Below, in pieces: positions 43,696 to 55,096 of a DNA stretch of 64,000 bases. The notes under the pieces were generated by a model, which was not told the origin of the DNA, ran no database searches, and was given only the letters and a program-made list of their open reading frames with translations. Every line of letters begins with the position of its first letter. Positions within the stretch are counted from its first letter, which is position 1. The translations under genes and the position numbers were made by a program. Source of the DNA: Gamsiella multidivaricata (lineage: Eukaryota > Mortierellomycota > Mortierellomycetes > Mortierellales > Mortierellaceae); NCBI RefSeq assembly GCF_025024155.1, contig NW_026251731.1:248001-312000 (forward strand). Direction: 5' to 3'.

Positions 43696-45453
43696 CTATT
43701 TCCTGGGCTTGTAGTTGATCTCAACGGGTAATACGGGCTGGACAAACATCTTTGTGTAGTCTGAACCGGGCATGCCCTTCTCCGTCAATGAAAAGTCGTA
43801 CAGGCGAATAAATGTCGAGACCACAGTCTTGAGCTGGACATACGCGAACGTCTCTCCGATGCAACGATGACGACCTGCGCCAAAGGGCAAGTTGGGGTTC
43901 CTGGCTCCACCTCCAGCAATCTTTCCGAATCCATAGTCGATCGTCTCTCCAGTCTCCTCCTCCACAATACTCTCCCAGCGCCGGGGCTCGAACGAATACG
44001 CGTTCTTGTAAAACTTCTCGTCGACCTGGGTCGCAATGGGCGAGGCAGCAATGTAGTTGCCTGGGGGGATCACATAGTCCGTACCGGGGTAAGCAAGAGG
44101 GCGGAGCACCATACGGAGAATCATGATAATTGGTGGGCGAAGGCGGAGGGTCTCGCGGATAACGTGGTCCAGGAGAGTCATGTCCTTCAGAGAGTCAAAG
44201 GTCAGGGGAGCATCGAGTGATCCGAGGACGTCCTTTTGTTCTGCAAGCAGGTCCTTGACCAGATCGGGGTTCTGGGCCAGGAACAAGAGCGCCCAGGTGG
44301 CAGTGGTCGAGGAGGTGTGCTGACCGGCCATCAAGAGGGCGATCATCAAGTGGCAGGCATCGACATCGGTAAAGGGGGTTCCGTCCTTGTAGGTCTGGTT
44401 CATGAGAGACTGCAGCATGTCGGTCTTGTCGGTGATGTTATTGGCACGGCGCTCCTCAATGACCTTCATAAAGATACCACGCATCTTACGGTGAGCAGAG
44501 TCGCGGCGGAAGTACGAGGGGAGGGGGAGCCACTCAAAGAACATGTTGATGGGCTGGAAACCGTCGTCGAGATCATGGTAAAGCTGGGCAACTATAGCAT
44601 GGAAGGGGAAATAAATGTTGATCCGTTAGTGAATCGGCATGTCCCATGCATGGTGTGACAAAAAAAAAAAAAAAATTGGAGGAACGTGGTGATGAGTACT
44701 GAAGCCCTGGTTTGTTCGAAAGCAAAGGATGGATCGACAAGGCTCGGTGTCTGACAAGGTCAAGGGACAAAGAAAACAAAACAGAGGCAGTTGCTTACCA
44801 GACTCGTCCATCAAGGAGCGGATCTCGGGGCCCATCAAGGTACGCGAAGCAGTGTTGATGATCAACTCTCCCATGGCGGTGAAGAGGTCGCCTCTGCCGC
44901 CAGTCTTGTTGTTCCAGCGCTTGAAGTAGGTGAGGGTCTCCTCCTCGATCTCGGGGACGTAGGCTCTGAAGGCGTCGTTGGACATGCCCCACTTGACAAA
45001 CTTCTTTTGCTCCATCAGCATGTGGTTGGGGCAGTCGTAGACGATGCCCTTGCCAAAGACAGGGGTGGTCAAGGGCTTGTAGGACTCCTCTGCAGAGACA
45101 TCGGCGAGCTTGGCGTTGAAGACAAAGTTGTTGCCCTCGGTGCCGAGACAGACGGTGAACTTGCGACCGACCATGGTGTAGGTGTAGACATCGCCGTACT
45201 TTTTGCGGTTGTCCTCGTAGAACTTGATGGGGTTGACGCTGAAGGAGATGGCGGATCCGAGATAGGGGATCCAGTAGGGGACCTCGGGCGGGGCGTTCTT
45301 GTCGACGTTGATGCGCTGGGCGATCTGGGTGAGGATCAAGATAAGGGCGATACCGATGGCGAGGGTGGAGAGGATCTGGGAGAGGTTGGCGGGGTTGGTG
45401 AGGTGGCTGGCCAGGGACTGCAGGCCCTGGACGAGCTGGACGATGATGGCCAT
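43696..45453 (-). CDS. ERG11: Sterol 14-alpha-demethylase, cytochrome P450 CYP51
   Basis: Two minus-strand exons (44799-45453, 43696-44591) give 516 residues. An N-terminal membrane anchor spans about residues 28-48 (ILSTLAIGIALILILTQIA). CYP51-typical stretches include YGDVYTY, TPVFGKG and the I-helix AGQHTSS (about residues 314-320). The K-helix motif is ETLR and the heme loop is FGAGRHRCIGE, with Cys462 as heme ligand. The enzyme sits in the ER membrane and removes the 14-alpha-methyl group of lanosterol or eburicol in sterol synthesis, using electrons from P450 reductase. It is the target of azole antifungals. A TATATATA box lies about 100 bases upstream of the start. No truncation or missing motif is seen. 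Confidence 0.96.
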
Positions 45454-45552
45454 GCTCAGGGAGATGGGGGAGAGGGAGGAGAGGGAGTGGATGAGCGAGC
45501 GGGATGAGAAGAAGAGAGAGAGAAAGAAGAGATGAAGTTCAGACCAGGATGC

Positions 45553-45560
45553 TATATATA
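45553..45560 (-). promoter_or_regulatory. TATA box of CYP51
   Basis: TATATATA lies about 100 bases upstream of the CYP51 start on the minus strand. Confidence 0.5.
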
Positions 45561-46025
45561 ATCCCAAGAAGAAGAAGAGTAAGAAGAAGAAGAGGAGGAG
45601 ATATCGCCAGGAACAAACACAACAACGGACGGGGATCAGACCAGCGGAGGTACTGGCATTCCCTCCCCTGTGATTGGCTGCAGCCGAGATCACCTCTTTC
45701 TCTTTCTGCACTCTCACTACACTCTCATATACTCACTCTCACTCTCACTCTCACTCTCACCCTCATACTGCACTCGCTCTCATAGACTACTGCACTCGCA
45801 CCCATTCCCCTTCCTTAGTCTATCTCTCGCTATGGTCCACATCCTCCGAGAGGACAGCGCCGAGCAAGCCGCCACAGCCAGCCCACCTCCACCCACTCCC
45901 ACTCCTACTCCTACTCCCACTCTCACTCCACTCTAGGAAGAAATCAAAAATGTGGCATGATTTTTCTCGGCTTTTTCTTGATCTGCCAGGCTCCGTCTCT
46001 TTTCTAATGTTTCATCCCCACATGG

Positions 46026-46028
<3 letters not shown>

Positions 46029-46095
<67 letters not shown>
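46029..46095 (+). repeat. CT dinucleotide microsatellite
   Basis: An almost pure CT run of about 65 bases is followed by a short CA run. It gives spurious Ser/Leu and Arg/Glu ORFs. Confidence 0.85.
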
Positions 46096-46831
46096 ACACA
46101 CACACATACTGCACCCACCAGGGACCTCGCGGATCTTCCCAAATAGTCAACCAGGGCCCGGGTAATCGAATCCCGCTGCAGCTGCCCTACCCTTCAACAG
46201 TCTACCTCTTCCTTGTAGCACACATACACAACATACGCAAAACTGGGTTGTATGAACAGGGTTATTATTATTGCTTGTTATCCTCCTACATACATCATTT
46301 CGTGTTTTCCCCCAGAGCATCATACGATTTTGAATTCAAGGGGCCTTCCCCTAGTCGTCCGTAGCCCATACGAAAAAAAAAAAGATTCCCCGAAAAGAAC
46401 CTTGGGACGCGCGGAATTTTTTTTTTTTAGCTTCCAAGGGAAAAAAAAACCTGTAATTCGTAAAAATCTTGACCGAGATGGATCCCCTTCCCCTTCTTCT
46501 AGCAAACGGACGTGAAAGACGTGTTTCTCCGCACCTTTTTTTTTTTTTTTTAAAAAAAAAACTGGATGTATCTAAAGAGCGTTACAAACATTCCATTGCA
46601 ACCTCTTGCGATCAAACTCCAGCTCGTTTTTTTTTTTTTTTTTCTCTTTTTTGTTATTGTGCCTCGCGAAAAAGAAACTGCAATCTGGAGAAATAGGTGT
46701 GCTTTTTCTTTTATTGTATATACATATACTATGGATGGATGGATAAGAATGATGATATGAGAATTATACGGTGTCTCAAAAAAAAAAAAAAAAAGGAATC
46801 TCTTTCGCACACGCGTGCGCGCGCTGTTCAA

Positions 46832-46864
<33 letters not shown>

Positions 46865-46895
46865 CCTTCCCCCTCTCTTTTCAAACCCTCCTCTT

Positions 46896-47638
46896 TTACT
46901 TCTTCTGAGCAGGCTTCCAGTTAGGGTCAAAGTTACTCTTCAGTCCCTGCCATGCCTGGAAGTAATCCTGCTGAACCTTCCCACTCTCCTCGATCGCCCA
47001 ATGCGTCGGCTGGAGCTGCATCGACGACTCAAACATGAACGCCTGTGTGCCCTTGGCAATGTACATTGGCTTCAATTCCTCCTTTGACGCCTTCTCAAAC
47101 GTGGGCGCGTCCGGTCCATGGGGGGTCATCATCGAGTGCAACGATGCTCCACCGGGAACGAATCCTCCTTGCTTGGCCTCGTACGTTCCGTGGATCAGAC
47201 CCATGAACTCGGACATGCAGTTGCGGTGGAAGTAAGGAGGGCGGAACTATCCATTGCAGTCCAGAAAAGGAAGAAAAGAAAAGAAAAGAAATAAACACAT
47301 ATACATTGGGTTTCGTGTTAGTCGTTCATCTTTCTTTTTTCATAGCTTGTGTGTGTGTGTGTGTATGCGTGTGTGTGTGTATTGTCTGCTGTGAGCAGTA
47401 TATATGTAGAGTTATACTTACAGTGTTCTCCTGCACGGACCAGCGAGGAGGAAAGATAACAAAATCCGCAATGGCAACACCGGGCTTCTCAGACTTGCAG
47501 GTGAGCACTGTGAAGATCGAAGGGTCCTAATTTTTGTATTACCCAAATGCAAATCATCATCACGCATAGTCAGTATCCATTTTTTTTTTAAACCATTCCT
47601 CCTCATTGTCGAAAAAGAAGCAGCAGCAACAGTAGCTG

Positions 47639-47670
<32 letters not shown>

Positions 47671-49242
47671 AAACTCACAATGTGGTCAAAAGACACCGAA
47701 TTGATGGTGTTGAACAACGCAAGGTTGTACTTGAAGGGGGCATAGTTTCCGTGCCAGGCAACGACATCAAATGGACTGTTGTTCTGCTTCGCACTAAACA
47801 GCTGGCCTCCATACTTGTTCACGATCCGGAAGGGCTTCTCCTCATTCACAAACGCCGCCACGGGTGTCTGGAAGTCTCGGGGGTTGGCCAGACCGTTCGC
47901 TCCAATCGGTCCCAGGTCCGGGATGGTCCAGCATCCGTTGAACACCTCGCAAATGTAACCACGGCTATTGAAAGAGAGAAAGAGAAAGAGAAAGAGAAAG
48001 AAAGAAATAAAAAACGCGATTGAGTTAGTAGCTGGTAATTGGATATGATTTCTCTCTCTTTCCTTCCTCCCTCCCTTTTCTTTGCTCATGCTCTATAGCT
48101 CTCTTCTGTCTGCATCTAGGGTCAGTCCTGTTATCATCCATTATTATTTACCTTGGTCCGTCAGGGAGGGCAACCGAGAAGCGGATGCCGCGCTGGATGA
48201 CACAGATCTCGTTAGGGTGGACCATGATCTTTCCAAACTCTGTCGTAATATCCAAGCGACCCTGCTGAGGGACTTTTTTTTTTAAGAAAATGGAGCCATA
48301 TCAAAAACGATGAGGTTAGTCGTATGTTCAACGCCCTGCAACACCTGAAAAAAGGCAGCCTAAAAAAAAAAAAGCAAAAGCAAAAGCAAAAGCAAAAGAC
48401 AGCCTCCTTACCGATCAACAAATCACCGTCCGAGTTATTGAACGCCGTATCCTCCATATCCTTATTCGCCGCATAGATCAACACGGCCATCCCATGCTTG
48501 ACACCGACATCGCCCGCACCCGCGATCGAGTGCAGACCCTCCACAAAGTCTGTGGGCTCTGTGGGCACATCAAATGGAGACCAACGCAATTGATTCGGCG
48601 TCACCTTGACGTTGGCCGCATCCGTGTAGTTCCCCACGAGCTGGGTCTTCTTGTGGAAGGGCTCATAAGGCGTGTGGCAGACCGAGGGACGGATACGGTA
48701 GAACCAACTTTTTTTTTTTTTTTTTTTCGATACATGGACACATGGGACACATGGACACATGGACGTAGAAAACGGAGGAAACAGTAATAAAGAAAAAAAA
48801 AGAAAAAGAATGTACCATGGGTGAGTGAGTGACAAAGAGAATTATAACTTAAAAAAAAGAGACCCCCCCCCCCCATTCATTAGAACCCCCCCCCTTAGGA
48901 CCACTTACGTCCTCTCGTTGTGCTTGCGGTCGACCGTGAAGGCTGTTCCGGAGAGCTGCTCCGCGTAGAGGTTGTAGGGGCAGACCTGGGGCGTGTTCTG
49001 ACCTAAGACGAAAGAAAAATGAAAATGAAAAAAAAGAAGTTTTTCCCCACAACCGTGAGTAAGTTAAAGAATTGTCACTGCTTTTTTTTTCATATTTAAT
49101 GACCACTTAGACTTTAATCCCACTCAGCGACAATCAATCAAAAAAAAAAATTACCCTTGGGAAGAGCGTCAGGGAGAGCCTCGGACGAGAAGTGGTTAGC
49201 AAAACCAGGCTGGTACTGGTAGTCGTTCTTGATATCGGTCAT
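46896..49242 (-). CDS. HGD: Homogentisate 1,2-dioxygenase
   Basis: Seven minus-strand exons (49155-49242, 48909-49002, 48412-48707, 48152-48272, 47679-47964, 47422-47526, 46896-47246) give 446 residues, matching the family. The enzyme opens homogentisate to 4-maleylacetoacetate with O2 and Fe(II) in tyrosine and phenylalanine breakdown. The iron ligands are present: His337 and Glu343 in [11 protein letters not shown], and His373 in MTPHG, two positions ahead of the human numbering. The N-terminus has [15 protein letters not shown], another hallmark. Two acceptors are unusual A-rich AAAG sites (before exons 3 and 4), each preceded by a long poly-T on the plus strand. Frame and conservation fix them. 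No other tyrosine-catabolism gene lies next to it. Confidence 0.95.
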
Positions 49243-50079
49243 GGTTGGAAGGGAAGTTCTCTGAGGTGGATGGGAGGTGAGGAATGAGTGATTCGTGGGG
49301 AGGGATGAGGAGAGTAAGAGAGGAATGAGAGTGAGGGAAAAAAGGTGTGTGAAAATTATGGAAGTGGAGGGGACGCGACCCTTACCTTATATTTCATTTT
49401 TTTAGTCAGAGCCCTGCCGGCCCTCTTCTGAGGGACCATCCAGCAAGCCCCTTCATTGCACCCAAAAAAGAAAACGGCGAAACAACTCGAGACTCTCTCT
49501 CTCTCTCTGCCTGGGACACCCAACCCATCGAATGCTTTCCCCCCAACGCCGAGACTCTAGTCGTCCGTCAGTGAATACATAACGACACCGGTTGTGTACC
49601 CCACCTGCCCTCATCCTCATCGAGGGATTGGATCAAGAGCTGGGTGTGCTTTTTGTTCCAAGGAGTTTTTTACGCGTAAGGGTTAGAGTAAAGACCCCAT
49701 AAGGCCTAAGATAGAAGTAGGAGCAGTGCCGGATAGCAACTATGGTATAACATAACCACTTGCCATTGGCGATAGAAGATCTGTCGAGTCAAAAGGAACC
49801 TTCTTGAAAAAGAACCAGAACATCGTAATCATTCAGTTTTGCGCAGATCGTGGGAGAGTCAGCCCAATTTCGTCCTCAAATAAACACCGTAATTGTGCGC
49901 CACCAAAAAAAAATACCTGTCCCCGGACCTGGGAGGCCCCTCCCCCCCCGCAATTTCGCTTTCAATTCATAAACTTTAGTTATGCTTTACTTATGTACAA
50001 GTGTTCGCTATGGAAACAAAAAAAAAAAAAACAACCAATATTGATATATATATGTTGTGTGTGTGTATATGCAAACGTT
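49243..50079. other. Upstream region of HGD
   Basis: No gene is supported. It contains the HGD promoter and the 3' flank of the coiled-coil gene that ends at 50080. The stretch at 49680-49930 shows no feature. Confidence 0.4.
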
Positions 50080-51849
50080 TCAATGAAGTCCCACAGTGAT
50101 GTAGTCCTGCTTCGACGGCTGTGGGTTATACATCTCTCCGTCCTCCGTCTTCATCTCCACCTGCACCCCGCGCAGTTCCCGCACCTCCATCTCCAGCACA
50201 TGGCGCTGGAAAATCATCTCCTTCAGCTTCTTGTACGCCATCGCCGAGAGCATCTCGAACTTGTCGCGCGTGTCCTGCATCGCCACCGCCGTGCGCGTCC
50301 GTGCCCGTGTCTCCGCCGCCAGGTCTCGTTCGAGCGATGCAACCCGGGCCTGCAGGGCTGCATTCTGCTGACGCAGTTGCGCCAGTTCCTCTTGCTCCGA
50401 CCTCGTAAGAGAGCTCGTCCCGACCGTGATCGTGGAGGACGCGGCTATGGAATCCGTTTCCGTGGACGTGCCGGCTTCCGCGGTGCCGGTGGCACTATCC
50501 ACGAACCCGGTCTGTGTTCCGAATTCCTTGAGCTTGAGATCTTGTCCGAACAAGTCCCTGGGCTCTGTTTGTGTGTACATCGGTCGCATTATACAATGCT
50601 GTGTCTGGATCTGGACATGGCGCACCTTCTTGCGTGAGATCGGCTTTGGCAATGTAACCTCCGGGGCCTTGAACTTTTCTTGTGCATAGAGATCCTTTGC
50701 ACCAACACCGGCAGTCTCGTCCGTAAGCATGCCCTTGGCCATATGTGCCTTGTGATTGGCGATGCGATCCGATAATGCCAGGGAGATTGCTTCTTCGTCT
50801 ATTAGTGATTGCTGCTGTTGTTGTTGTTGATGATGCTGTTGTTGATGCTGTTGTTGATGTTGATGTTGATGTTGATGCTGTTGATGTTGTTGTTGTTGGT
50901 CCCCAATATTAAAAGTCACCTTGTTGGCTCGCTTCGGTACATTCTCGGAACCCTGCATAGCCTTGGGGGAGCCCGTGGTACGAGGGACACTTGAGGCGGA
51001 CTGCCTATTCGGTGGTTGACGTCCCTGAATCGGTTCCACACCTGTGGATGGCGTGATAAAGCCCGTGTCCAGTGCAAAGTTATCGAGCAAGAAGGGTGTG
51101 CTATCCAAGATGAAAGAGGATCCCTCGCCGCCACCGGCTTGGATGACGATGGATCGACGCTTGTCTGCACCATAGCTGGACCTATTGCTCTTATTGTTGC
51201 TATTGTCGTCGATGTCACCATCGTCTTGAATAGTTGTCGTCACCTGGATATTAGGGTTGTTACTCAAAATCGAACCCCGGTTAGATCCCGGTCCTTCACC
51301 GCCCATGCTGTTCGTACTCACACGCTTGGGCGGTGATGCCGTGGTCGACGGTCGACCAGGAAGCGCAGTAGATCCTGTCACGACTGTGCCTCCTACTGCA
51401 CCCACGTCCTTATCCTTGTAATCAACTGCGATCATGATGTACTTCTTCCCATTGGGAAGCGTCGCGACCTCGCTGCCCCGGCTTGAAGTGCTGATAGAGC
51501 TGGTGCTGCCTAGTAATGAAGGCTCAAGCTCGCTGCTCCTGTTTGGAGAGTCGCGGCCCACACTGAAGCTGGTCTTGCGAGCCCTCAGCCGCTGCAGCAA
51601 CGTGCGCTTCTTTTTATCGTCGACCACTATTGGGGGCAAAATAGGAGCCGGCTGAGGTGGAGGCGGTCCGTTCTTGAAGAAATCAATGAGATCCTTCTCG
51701 GTCTTGCGCTGGGCTTTGTAGTCTGAGCTCAGCTGATGGGTCTCCTCTTCGTCGCTGTCATTAAAGTCTCTTGCTGCGGCCGCCCGGGGTTGAAGATTGC
51801 GAAGGGCCGCCATTCGGGTGCCGGAGCTGCTTGTACTGTATGAATCCAT
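50080..51849 (-). CDS. Gln/His-rich coiled-coil protein of unknown function
   Basis: A single exon encodes 589 residues. The N-terminus is acidic and Ser-rich, followed by TEKDLIDFFKNGPPPP and a basic stretch (KKKRTLLQRLRARK) at about residues 85-98. The middle is disordered and carries a Gln/His run at about residues 320-350. A long coiled coil follows (about residues 475-570, starting RSEQEELAQLRQQNAALQ), with AYKKLKEMIFQRHVLEMEVREL near the end. No enzyme motif or membrane segment is present. The combination of short linear motifs, disorder and a coiled coil suggests a scaffold, perhaps linked to cell polarity or septation as in other fungal proteins of this layout. That is a guess. The start MDSYSTSSSG is the first ATG of the frame. 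Confidence 0.75.
   Translation of the reverse strand: MDSYSTSSSGTRMAALRNLQPRAAAARDFNDSDEEETHQLSSDYKAQRKTEKDLIDFFKNGPPPPQPAPILPPIVVDDKKKRTLLQRLRARKTSFSVGRDSPNRSSELEPSLLGSTSSISTSSRGSEVATLPNGKKYIMIAVDYKDKDVGAVGGTVVTGSTALPGRPSTTASPPKRVSTNSMGGEGPGSNRGSILSNNPNIQVTTTIQDDGDIDDNSNNKSNRSSYGADKRRSIVIQAGGGEGSSFILDSTPFLLDNFALDTGFITPSTGVEPIQGRQPPNRQSASSVPRTTGSPKAMQGSENVPKRANKVTFNIGDQQQQHQQHQHQHQHQQQHQQQHHQQQQQQQSLIDEEAISLALSDRIANHKAHMAKGMLTDETAGVGAKDLYAQEKFKAPEVTLPKPISRKKVRHVQIQTQHCIMRPMYTQTEPRDLFGQDLKLKEFGTQTGFVDSATGTAEAGTSTETDSIAASSTITVGTSSLTRSEQEELAQLRQQNAALQARVASLERDLAAETRARTRTAVAMQDTRDKFEMLSAMAYKKLKEMIFQRHVLEMEVRELRGVQVEMKTEDGEMYNPQPSKQDYITVGLH
50803..50900 (-). repeat. CAG/CAT repeats encoding Gln/His in the coiled-coil gene
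   Basis: About 30 codons of interspersed CAA, CAG, CAT and CAC on the minus strand give an imperfect, length-variable type of tract. Confidence 0.75.
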
Positions 51850-52267
51850 GTTGTGCTTAATAATGCAGGGTACGAAAATGCGGTTGTCCGTGAGCGCCTT
51901 TTTTTTTAAAAAAAAATAAGAGATGTAACTTGTTTGTAGATGGGGAGGGGTCTGTGGGCTACTTGTGCAAGCGAAGGCAACACAAAGGAATTTTTTTTTT
52001 GTTACACCACGGAAAGCAGCGGGATGAAGGGGTGCCTTGTGGCAATGAAAAGAAAAAAATATTAAACACTAAAAAAAAAAACAAGGAAAAGCTGCAATGG
52101 CTGATTCCGCAGCGTAGGGATGGGTGTCTCCGCTTTTTGGAGATTCGGAGGGATAGGCGCAAAGGAGCGGGTGGGAGCAGATGGAAGCAGGAAAGTGAGA
52201 TTAAATACAAGCAAAAAAAAAAAAAAAAAAAAAAAAAGACTCTTGTACAAATGAAAGACCCAGGCAG

Positions 52268-52526
52268 ATGAGGACTTTGGAATTGCGAGAAGGAGCAGGC
52301 GAGGACCCAGATGAAGAGATCGATAGCCTAAAGCAGGGAGCCAGGAGAATCTTTGGTGAGCATCGAATGGAATCGGTGCGTCGGGCCCCTGAGACCACCA
52401 AAGGAACGGACTCGCTCTGTCCCTGAAGAGGGATACGTACTGGTCTCTCGATCAATACTGCAGAAGATGAAGCTCAACACTGCGGAGGAGGTTTCCTCGA
52501 TTCTGATTACTGGCGGTACCGAGTAA
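52268..52526 (+). pseudogene. Frame-broken coding fragment, family unknown
   Basis: An ORF from ATG 52268 reads MRTLELREGAGEDPDEEIDS and stops at a TGA near 52424. Shifting one base there continues as EEGYVLVSRSILQKMKLNTA and ends at TAA 52524-52526. Both halves look like real protein, so one frameshift is the simplest reading. A small unrecognised intron or a chance ORF pair cannot be excluded. No homolog is recognised. Confidence 0.35.
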
Positions 52527-53258
52527 AAAGAGTAGCGTATGAAGAATGCTTGTGAAGGTATCGAGGACAGTGGGCAGGATGAGGAGGATAAAAGAGAGAG
52601 AGAGAGAGGAGCGAGAAGACGAAGGCGGGATAAATAAAAGGGATGCTGCCATGATGAGCCGTGGTCTGCAGATTATGAGGCACTGGAGGAAAACAAGGGG
52701 TGGCCGTGGGAGAGGGGTATCAAACAAACGGCGGCGACCCGTTGCAATGGGAAAAGGCAGGGGGAATTGCATGAATGGGCTGCTGGACTGAGCACCGCTG
52801 GAGGGATGGAAGGATAGCGGCGGAGGGCTTTTCGAGCCGTATGGTCCTCCCAGGTCCTTTGCGAGTCCTCTTCCAAGAGTCTTCCTGGCGCTCCCCACAG
52901 GCCCGTGCTTCGGACACGCTCAAGTGGCAGGGAACGTGGATTGCGTGTAACATCGTCGGCCTTATCTCACACGGGACACTGCACCGGGCCGTTGGAGCAG
53001 CAGCGGATGGCAATTAAACGTGGGCCGGTAAGTAGGCGTGGGCTAATTTGTGCTGTTCATTTCATGGCGGAGGTGGTACAGGGCGGGAACGGCTCGGCGG
53101 GAACACCAGGGAGGTTGATTCCCCAAACAGGGGGGAAGGGGGAGAGGGGTTGGGTCTATTAGAATATGAGAGCAAGATGAGGAGGCCCCCCTGGAGCAGA
53201 AGGCAGGTACGTTAGTGAGCACCGAAGCGTCCCCCACAGGTACTCGCACAGGTCCTCC

Positions 53259-54094
53259 ATGGTCTCCCCGGAAGACTACCCCTCGAAGGTGCCGCATTCT
53301 TTGATCAGGGGCAAAGTTCGTTTTGGTGGCGCAAGTCAATGCAGGTACGGTTTCAGCTAGTACTCGGTTCTTCAGCTCCATGGCTCGCTTCCCATCCACT
53401 CCCTGACATTTCATACTCGGGGACTGGAAACAATGACGCGTATGTGCACGTCGTTGAATGAGTTCAACGTCAACACGGAATGCACTGACGGCAAGAAGAA
53501 CAAGCGCCTTTGAAGACAAGAAATTTAACATTGCCCATGCCGCCAGAATCGCACAGGCATCACCTTGGAACGTACCGCTCCTGTTGAGAGGAGGCCTTGC
53601 AGAACCAAGCAACAGCTATCAAGGGCCTATTGAACAGCTACATATCTTGAGAGATGAAGAGGCTAACAACGAGAACGGTTCTGCAGCATCATCTACAGTA
53701 CCTTCACAAGCGAAAACAGGCCACGACTCTATAAACCTAACAGAGTTTAAAGGCTATGGCGTTAAGCCTTCAACGGGACCCGAAGCAAGTAGAACCAGCA
53801 GGGCTGTATTTGGGTATTCAGGGCACCTGTGTTGAGCTACTAGCGCTTGCCATCTTCGCAAATGACTTCCTAGTCGGAGACCAAAAGCGCTCTGCACCAG
53901 GAACTCCAGATGGTTGAATCGAAATTCTTGATCACCCAAGCGAAAGCTCGAGGGTGGCACAGGCAGCCTACGAAGAGTACGTTGCCCGGTCAGAATATGA
54001 GAAGCAACAGCACGAGGGAGAGATGGCCGATATGAGGAAGGGACTTCCGAGGAGAGGTCAGGAAGAGGGGAAGGACAGAATACAAAGCAAGAAG
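53259..54094 (+). pseudogene. Degraded coiled-coil gene with at least three frameshifts
   Basis: A first exon (53259-53344, MVSPEDYPSKVPHSLIRGKV) can splice in phase to an open frame from about 53464 to 53835 (RRTSAFEDKKFNIAHAAR). After that stop, protein-like sequence continues in changing frames: ELLALAIFANDFLVGDQ near 53836, HQELQMVESKFLITQAKAR near 53897 and VAQAAYEEYVARSEYEKQQ from about 53954 to a GTAATA donor at 54095. The pieces make a coherent helical protein only if about three one-base shifts are allowed, so the gene seems dead. I do not recognise the family. Confidence 0.4.
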
Positions 54095-55096
54095 GTAATA
54101 TGGATTTTTTTTTCTAAGCGCCAACAACGGCTCTATCGGCGCTTTTTTTTTTTTTTTTTTTTTTTTTAATTTCATACTTTCATTATAAATACCACTCAGA
54201 ATCACTCAGATTGCTTACATGGGTCTTGTATATCGCTGCTAGAAGCTACAAATAAGCATAATTCAGCCCTCACTGGCATTGCTGGGACTGATCTGCGACG
54301 CTTTGTTGTACGCGTACTAGAAACCTGGAAGAGAAGTTGAAGAGCCCGTGGTCTCTACGACAGAAAAGCAGGGATAGGATTCACCCTCGCGCTTTCCAAA
54401 CCCCCACAGGACCGGATAATGGTTCTGAATGAACGGTGCGATGCTTTTATTATTCATCGTCCTTGTACAACTTTTGGTTGGATGCGCCTGCCACATGTGG
54501 GCATATAAAAAAAACGGTTTGTCATCGCGATGTGGAGACATGAAGTGATTGGCGCAAATTTCGTGTACGACATAAACACGAGTTGCGCTGTGCTATGCTA
54601 TTAGTATTATGCTTTTGTGCTGTGCTGTGCTGTGCTGTGCCATCCTGCTCTGCAGCGTGTCACAGCATTTTGACAGTCCGTGAATGCCTCTGGCGACCCC
54701 CGTATCTGACAAGTAAACGGCAGTGGCAGCGATGACAGTGAAAGTTGAACGCAGACGGGGCCGAATAAGGCATCTGTCTCGTACGTGGAGTGTTCCCAAT
54801 CAGCTATCAAAGCCTTTTTTCCATCAGCTCGCCATCACTCCAGCGATGAATGGCATCGCACCCAGCGATCAAATGGTAACGCACACCCCGCGTTTCTTTT
54901 TTTTTTTTTTTTTTTTTTTTCCCTTCGCATCCTTACATTTGACGCTTCCAAGCTGCAATCTCACATCACTTTAACCCTGGCTTCCTTCATCTCAAGGCCA
55001 TTCTTCAGAATATCGGTACAAAAGACCATTGGTTTAAAAGAAAAAGCCCTCATCATCAGGAGCCGATTCCAGCCATTTCGGGCTACACGTTTGGCC

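Larger units (their letters stand above)
45454..46895. other. Intergenic region between CYP51 and HGD with CT microsatellites
   Basis: CTCACT repeats lie at 45713-45765, CCCACTCCTACT repeats near 45890-45930 and a long CT run at 46029-46095. Poly-T and poly-A runs lie at 46540-46560, 46625-46645, 46779-46794 and 46838-46864, the last 30 bases from the HGD stop. No gene is supported. Confidence 0.5.
51850..55096. other. Gene-poor region holding decayed coding fragments
   Basis: Apart from the two pseudogene fragments listed, nothing is supported. A poly-A run lies at 52213-52237, a poly-T run at 54141-54167 and another near 54896-54920. A TGTGC pentamer repeat lies at 54614-54640. Confidence 0.45.

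Noticed and set aside
44791..45507. 238-residue plus-strand ORF
   Set aside because: It mirrors the first exon of CYP51; its Gly/Val/Asp-rich content is the usual shadow of C-ending codons.
46150..46200. AATCGAATCCC near 46165 as a tRNA T-arm
   Set aside because: No matching acceptor, D-arm or anticodon stem could be folded around it on either strand.
49804..50637. 277-residue plus-strand ORF
   Set aside because: It overlaps the minus-strand coiled-coil gene and reads as His/Leu/Arg low complexity opposite Gln/Glu codons.
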